A DNA stretch of 12,933 bases, taken from NCBI GenBank assembly GCA_003483675.1, contig DMYK01000173.1, positions 20,013-32,945 of the forward strand, written 5' to 3'. A program made the translations under genes and the position numbers. Every line of letters starts with the position of its first letter. Position 1 is the stretch's first letter. This stretch comes from Microcoleaceae cyanobacterium UBA11344. Lineage in GTDB: Bacteria; Cyanobacteriota; Cyanobacteriia; Cyanobacteriales; Microcoleaceae. The notes under the pieces are model-generated. The model was not told where the DNA came from. It saw nothing but the letters and a program-made list of their open reading frames with translations, and did not search any database. This document shows, one piece after another, positions 11,634 to 12,933 of the stretch.

Positions 11634-12464
11634 ATGCAAAACCATCTCTTTCAGTTGCCCGCAAAACGTAGTAAGTTGAGATTATACCTAGGACGATATT
11701 TCTATATTTTCAAACGTCGATTTGAGTGGTATTTCTCTAATATAAAGTTTGCTACCCAGATTATTTCTGAACCTTTACCTGTCCAAATTTTTACCCATCA
11801 GTCAATTCTCATGCGCCAGTTACAAAATGTAGAAATGTGGCTGCAATATAATAAAGTCACAAATTTACGTTTAGCGATCGCACCGATCAATGGTTTGGTG
11901 ATTAAACCGGGAGAGGTCTTTTCTTTTTGGTATTTGGTAGGCAATCCCACAAAGCAAAGAGGATTTGAGTTGGGAATGACTTTAGATAATGGCAGAGTAA
12001 GATCCGGTTATGGTGGTGGATTATGTCAATTAGCCAACTTAATTTATTGGATGACATTACATTCTCCTCTATCCATCAAAGAACGTTGGAGACATAGCTA
12101 CGATGTTTTTCCTGATGTGAATCGTACTCTTCCCTTTGGTAGCGGAGCAACGCTTTCCTATAACTATATTGACCTGCAAATTGAGAATAAAACAACTCAT
12201 AATTACCAGTTGTGTTTATGGTTAACGGATGAGCATTTGTGTGGAGAGATCCGTTCTAATGTTGAAAGTCTCTGTAGCTACGAGATTTTGGAGAAAAATC
12301 ATCTCATAAGTGGTCCGATCGCAGGGCGGTATATGCGTCAGAATCAACTTATTCGGCAACTACGTGACCCAAATACAAATCAACTACTGAGGGAAGAATT
12401 TATTACAGAGAATTCCGCTTTAATGATGTATGCTCCTCTCCTGAGTGCTGAAAATCCCAATTAA
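11634..12464 (+). CDS. VanW family protein
   Basis: A 276-residue protein from ATG 11634 (the open frame begins at GTG 11580, and ATG 11592 is another candidate; GGA six bases before 11634 favours the last). The N-terminal ~75 residues are basic and aromatic (RLYLGRYFYIFKRRFEWYFS) without a clear signal peptide. The VanW domain follows: NLRLAIAPINGLVIKPGEVF (77-96), the hallmark GYGGGLCQLANLIYW (125-139) with Cys131, a H-S-Y-D-V...P pattern (154-160) and the FGSGATLSYNYIDLQIENKT strand region (168-187). VanW is named from VanB-type vancomycin-resistance clusters, but its biochemical role is unresolved; no van genes or peptidoglycan genes are nearby. Single-domain versions of this size occur in cyanobacteria. 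No resistance should be inferred. Confidence 0.85.
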   Translation: MQNHLFQLPAKRSKLRLYLGRYFYIFKRRFEWYFSNIKFATQIISEPLPVQIFTHQSILMRQLQNVEMWLQYNKVTNLRLAIAPINGLVIKPGEVFSFWYLVGNPTKQRGFELGMTLDNGRVRSGYGGGLCQLANLIYWMTLHSPLSIKERWRHSYDVFPDVNRTLPFGSGATLSYNYIDLQIENKTTHNYQLCLWLTDEHLCGEIRSNVESLCSYEILEKNHLISGPIAGRYMRQNQLIRQLRDPNTNQLLREEFITENSALMMYAPLLSAENPN

Positions 12465-12511
12465 CCTCAGCCTAACAATTACCTGCACTTGGATTTTTGT
12501 CGAAAATAAGG

Positions 12512-12832
12512 CTATAGTATTGTGGGTGAGTTAGCAATAATTTGCCCTAGATATTGAGGCGTTGCATCTGTTGCCAGGATTGCGCTTATTAAGAGTTCAA
12601 TGGAAACCGAATCTTCGCCATTTTCAGCCTTGGCAATAGGAGGTTGGCTGGAGTTGATTTTCTCAGCCAACTCTGCCTGTGTCATCAATCTTTGCCGACG
12701 TTCTTTGAGATTAAGACTGAGGGCTAACTTAATCTCAATCGTTTCTAGAAAGAGCAACAAAACTCTGCGTTGTAACGCACGGACTCCATACTTTGGGGAT
12801 GACTCAAAACTTTGTACCGCCGTTGAACGCAA
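12512..12832 (-). CDS. XRE-type helix-turn-helix protein (HigA-like antitoxin/regulator), start uncertain
   Basis: Open frame of 106 residues. The part from ~33 onward is convincing: IEIKLALSLNLKERRQRLMT, then an HTH (MTQAELAEKINSSQPPIAKAENG, 50-72) and a SVSIELLISAILATDATPQ helix pair, the order found in cyanobacterial HigA-like antitoxins. The upstream ~30 residues look unlike the family and start at TTG 12832 without a ribosome-binding site; there is no ATG before residue 50. In another frame the same DNA reads QSFVALSRND directly before the IEIKLALS point, close to the family's usual F-L-G-L-S-x-x-D segment, suggesting a frameshift. No toxin gene is recognisable in the 100 bases upstream, up to the window edge. 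Probably a partly decayed orphan regulator. Confidence 0.6.
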   Translation of the reverse strand: MRSTAVQSFESSPKYGVRALQRRVLLLFLETIEIKLALSLNLKERRQRLMTQAELAEKINSSQPPIAKAENGEDSVSIELLISAILATDATPQYLGQIIANSPTIL

Positions 12833-12933
12833 CCGTTATGTCAACAGTAAAAAATCTGTTAAGGTTGTCTGTTTTCAGTCGAGATTAGGGCAGCAAAAAT
12901 AGTCTGCTTTGTTGATAAGTGCCGTAAAGCGAT

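Noticed and set aside
661..11881. Many GCGATCGC octamers across genes
   Set aside because: These are HIP1 sites, a general property of cyanobacterial genomes, and mark no local feature.
12600..12902. 100-residue plus-strand open frame near the right end
   Set aside because: Antisense to the HTH domain and rich in Arg/Leu/Ser with no recognisable features.
12859..12933. Short minus-strand frames reaching the right edge, searched for a HigB-type toxin end
   Set aside because: None of the three frames shows the C-terminal pattern of RelE/HigB toxins, and they are too short to assign.

Overview
The window is chromosomal DNA of a cyanobacterium, most likely a filamentous Oscillatoriales/Microcoleus-type organism. 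That rests on the density of HIP1-type GCGATCGC and CGATCG sites, on families expanded in cyanobacteria (Uma2, DUF4926, the VapB/PIN pair, a single-domain VanW protein), on a cyanobacterial-type mrp operon ordered C-D-E-F-G-A-B, and on interspersed GCAGAG-rich and GTTGACA repeats. No rRNA, tRNA, CRISPR array, transposase or integrase was found, and there is no gene-free stretch longer than about 300 bases.

Left, plus strand (1-2785): the 3' end of a gene running in from the left edge (resembling the tail of Rpn/PD-(D/E)XK cyanobacterial proteins); a 53-bp frameshifted copy of the first 18 codons of a DNA methyltransferase; a small DUF4926 gene; the intact N6-type DNA methyltransferase; and a Uma2 putative endonuclease. 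This looks like an accessory modification/nuclease cluster shaped by small duplications. The ends of the last two genes share a 24-bp element leading into interspersed repeats.

Centre, minus strand (2874-7179): a Mrp-type multisubunit cation/proton antiporter operon, read right to left as mrpC, mrpD, mrpE, mrpF, mrpG, an mrpA-C-terminus-like DUF4040 gene, mrpB, and an unrecognised 70-residue gene whose GTG start overlaps the mrpB stop. Most junctions overlap by 1-11 nt, indicating translational coupling. The exceptions are C/D, which carries a hairpin, and E/F, which carries an interspersed repeat. No long NuoL-like MrpA and no second MrpD is present in the window.

Centre-right, minus strand (7368-10604): a MacA/HlyD-like periplasmic adaptor followed by a MacB/FtsX-type permease without an ATPase domain. 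No ATPase gene lies between or beside them; the gap holds another GCAGAG repeat. The adaptor coiled-coil hairpin carries four 26-residue repeats in each arm. A 188-bp gap with three successive hairpins, one a good terminator, separates this pair from the mrp operon.

Right, mainly plus strand (10787-12933): a VapB-like antitoxin, a PIN-domain (VapC) toxin gene broken by a one-base frameshift, a short possible gene remnant, a VanW-family protein, and on the minus strand an XRE-type HTH protein with a poorly defined, possibly decayed N-terminus. In the final 100 bases I recognise nothing.
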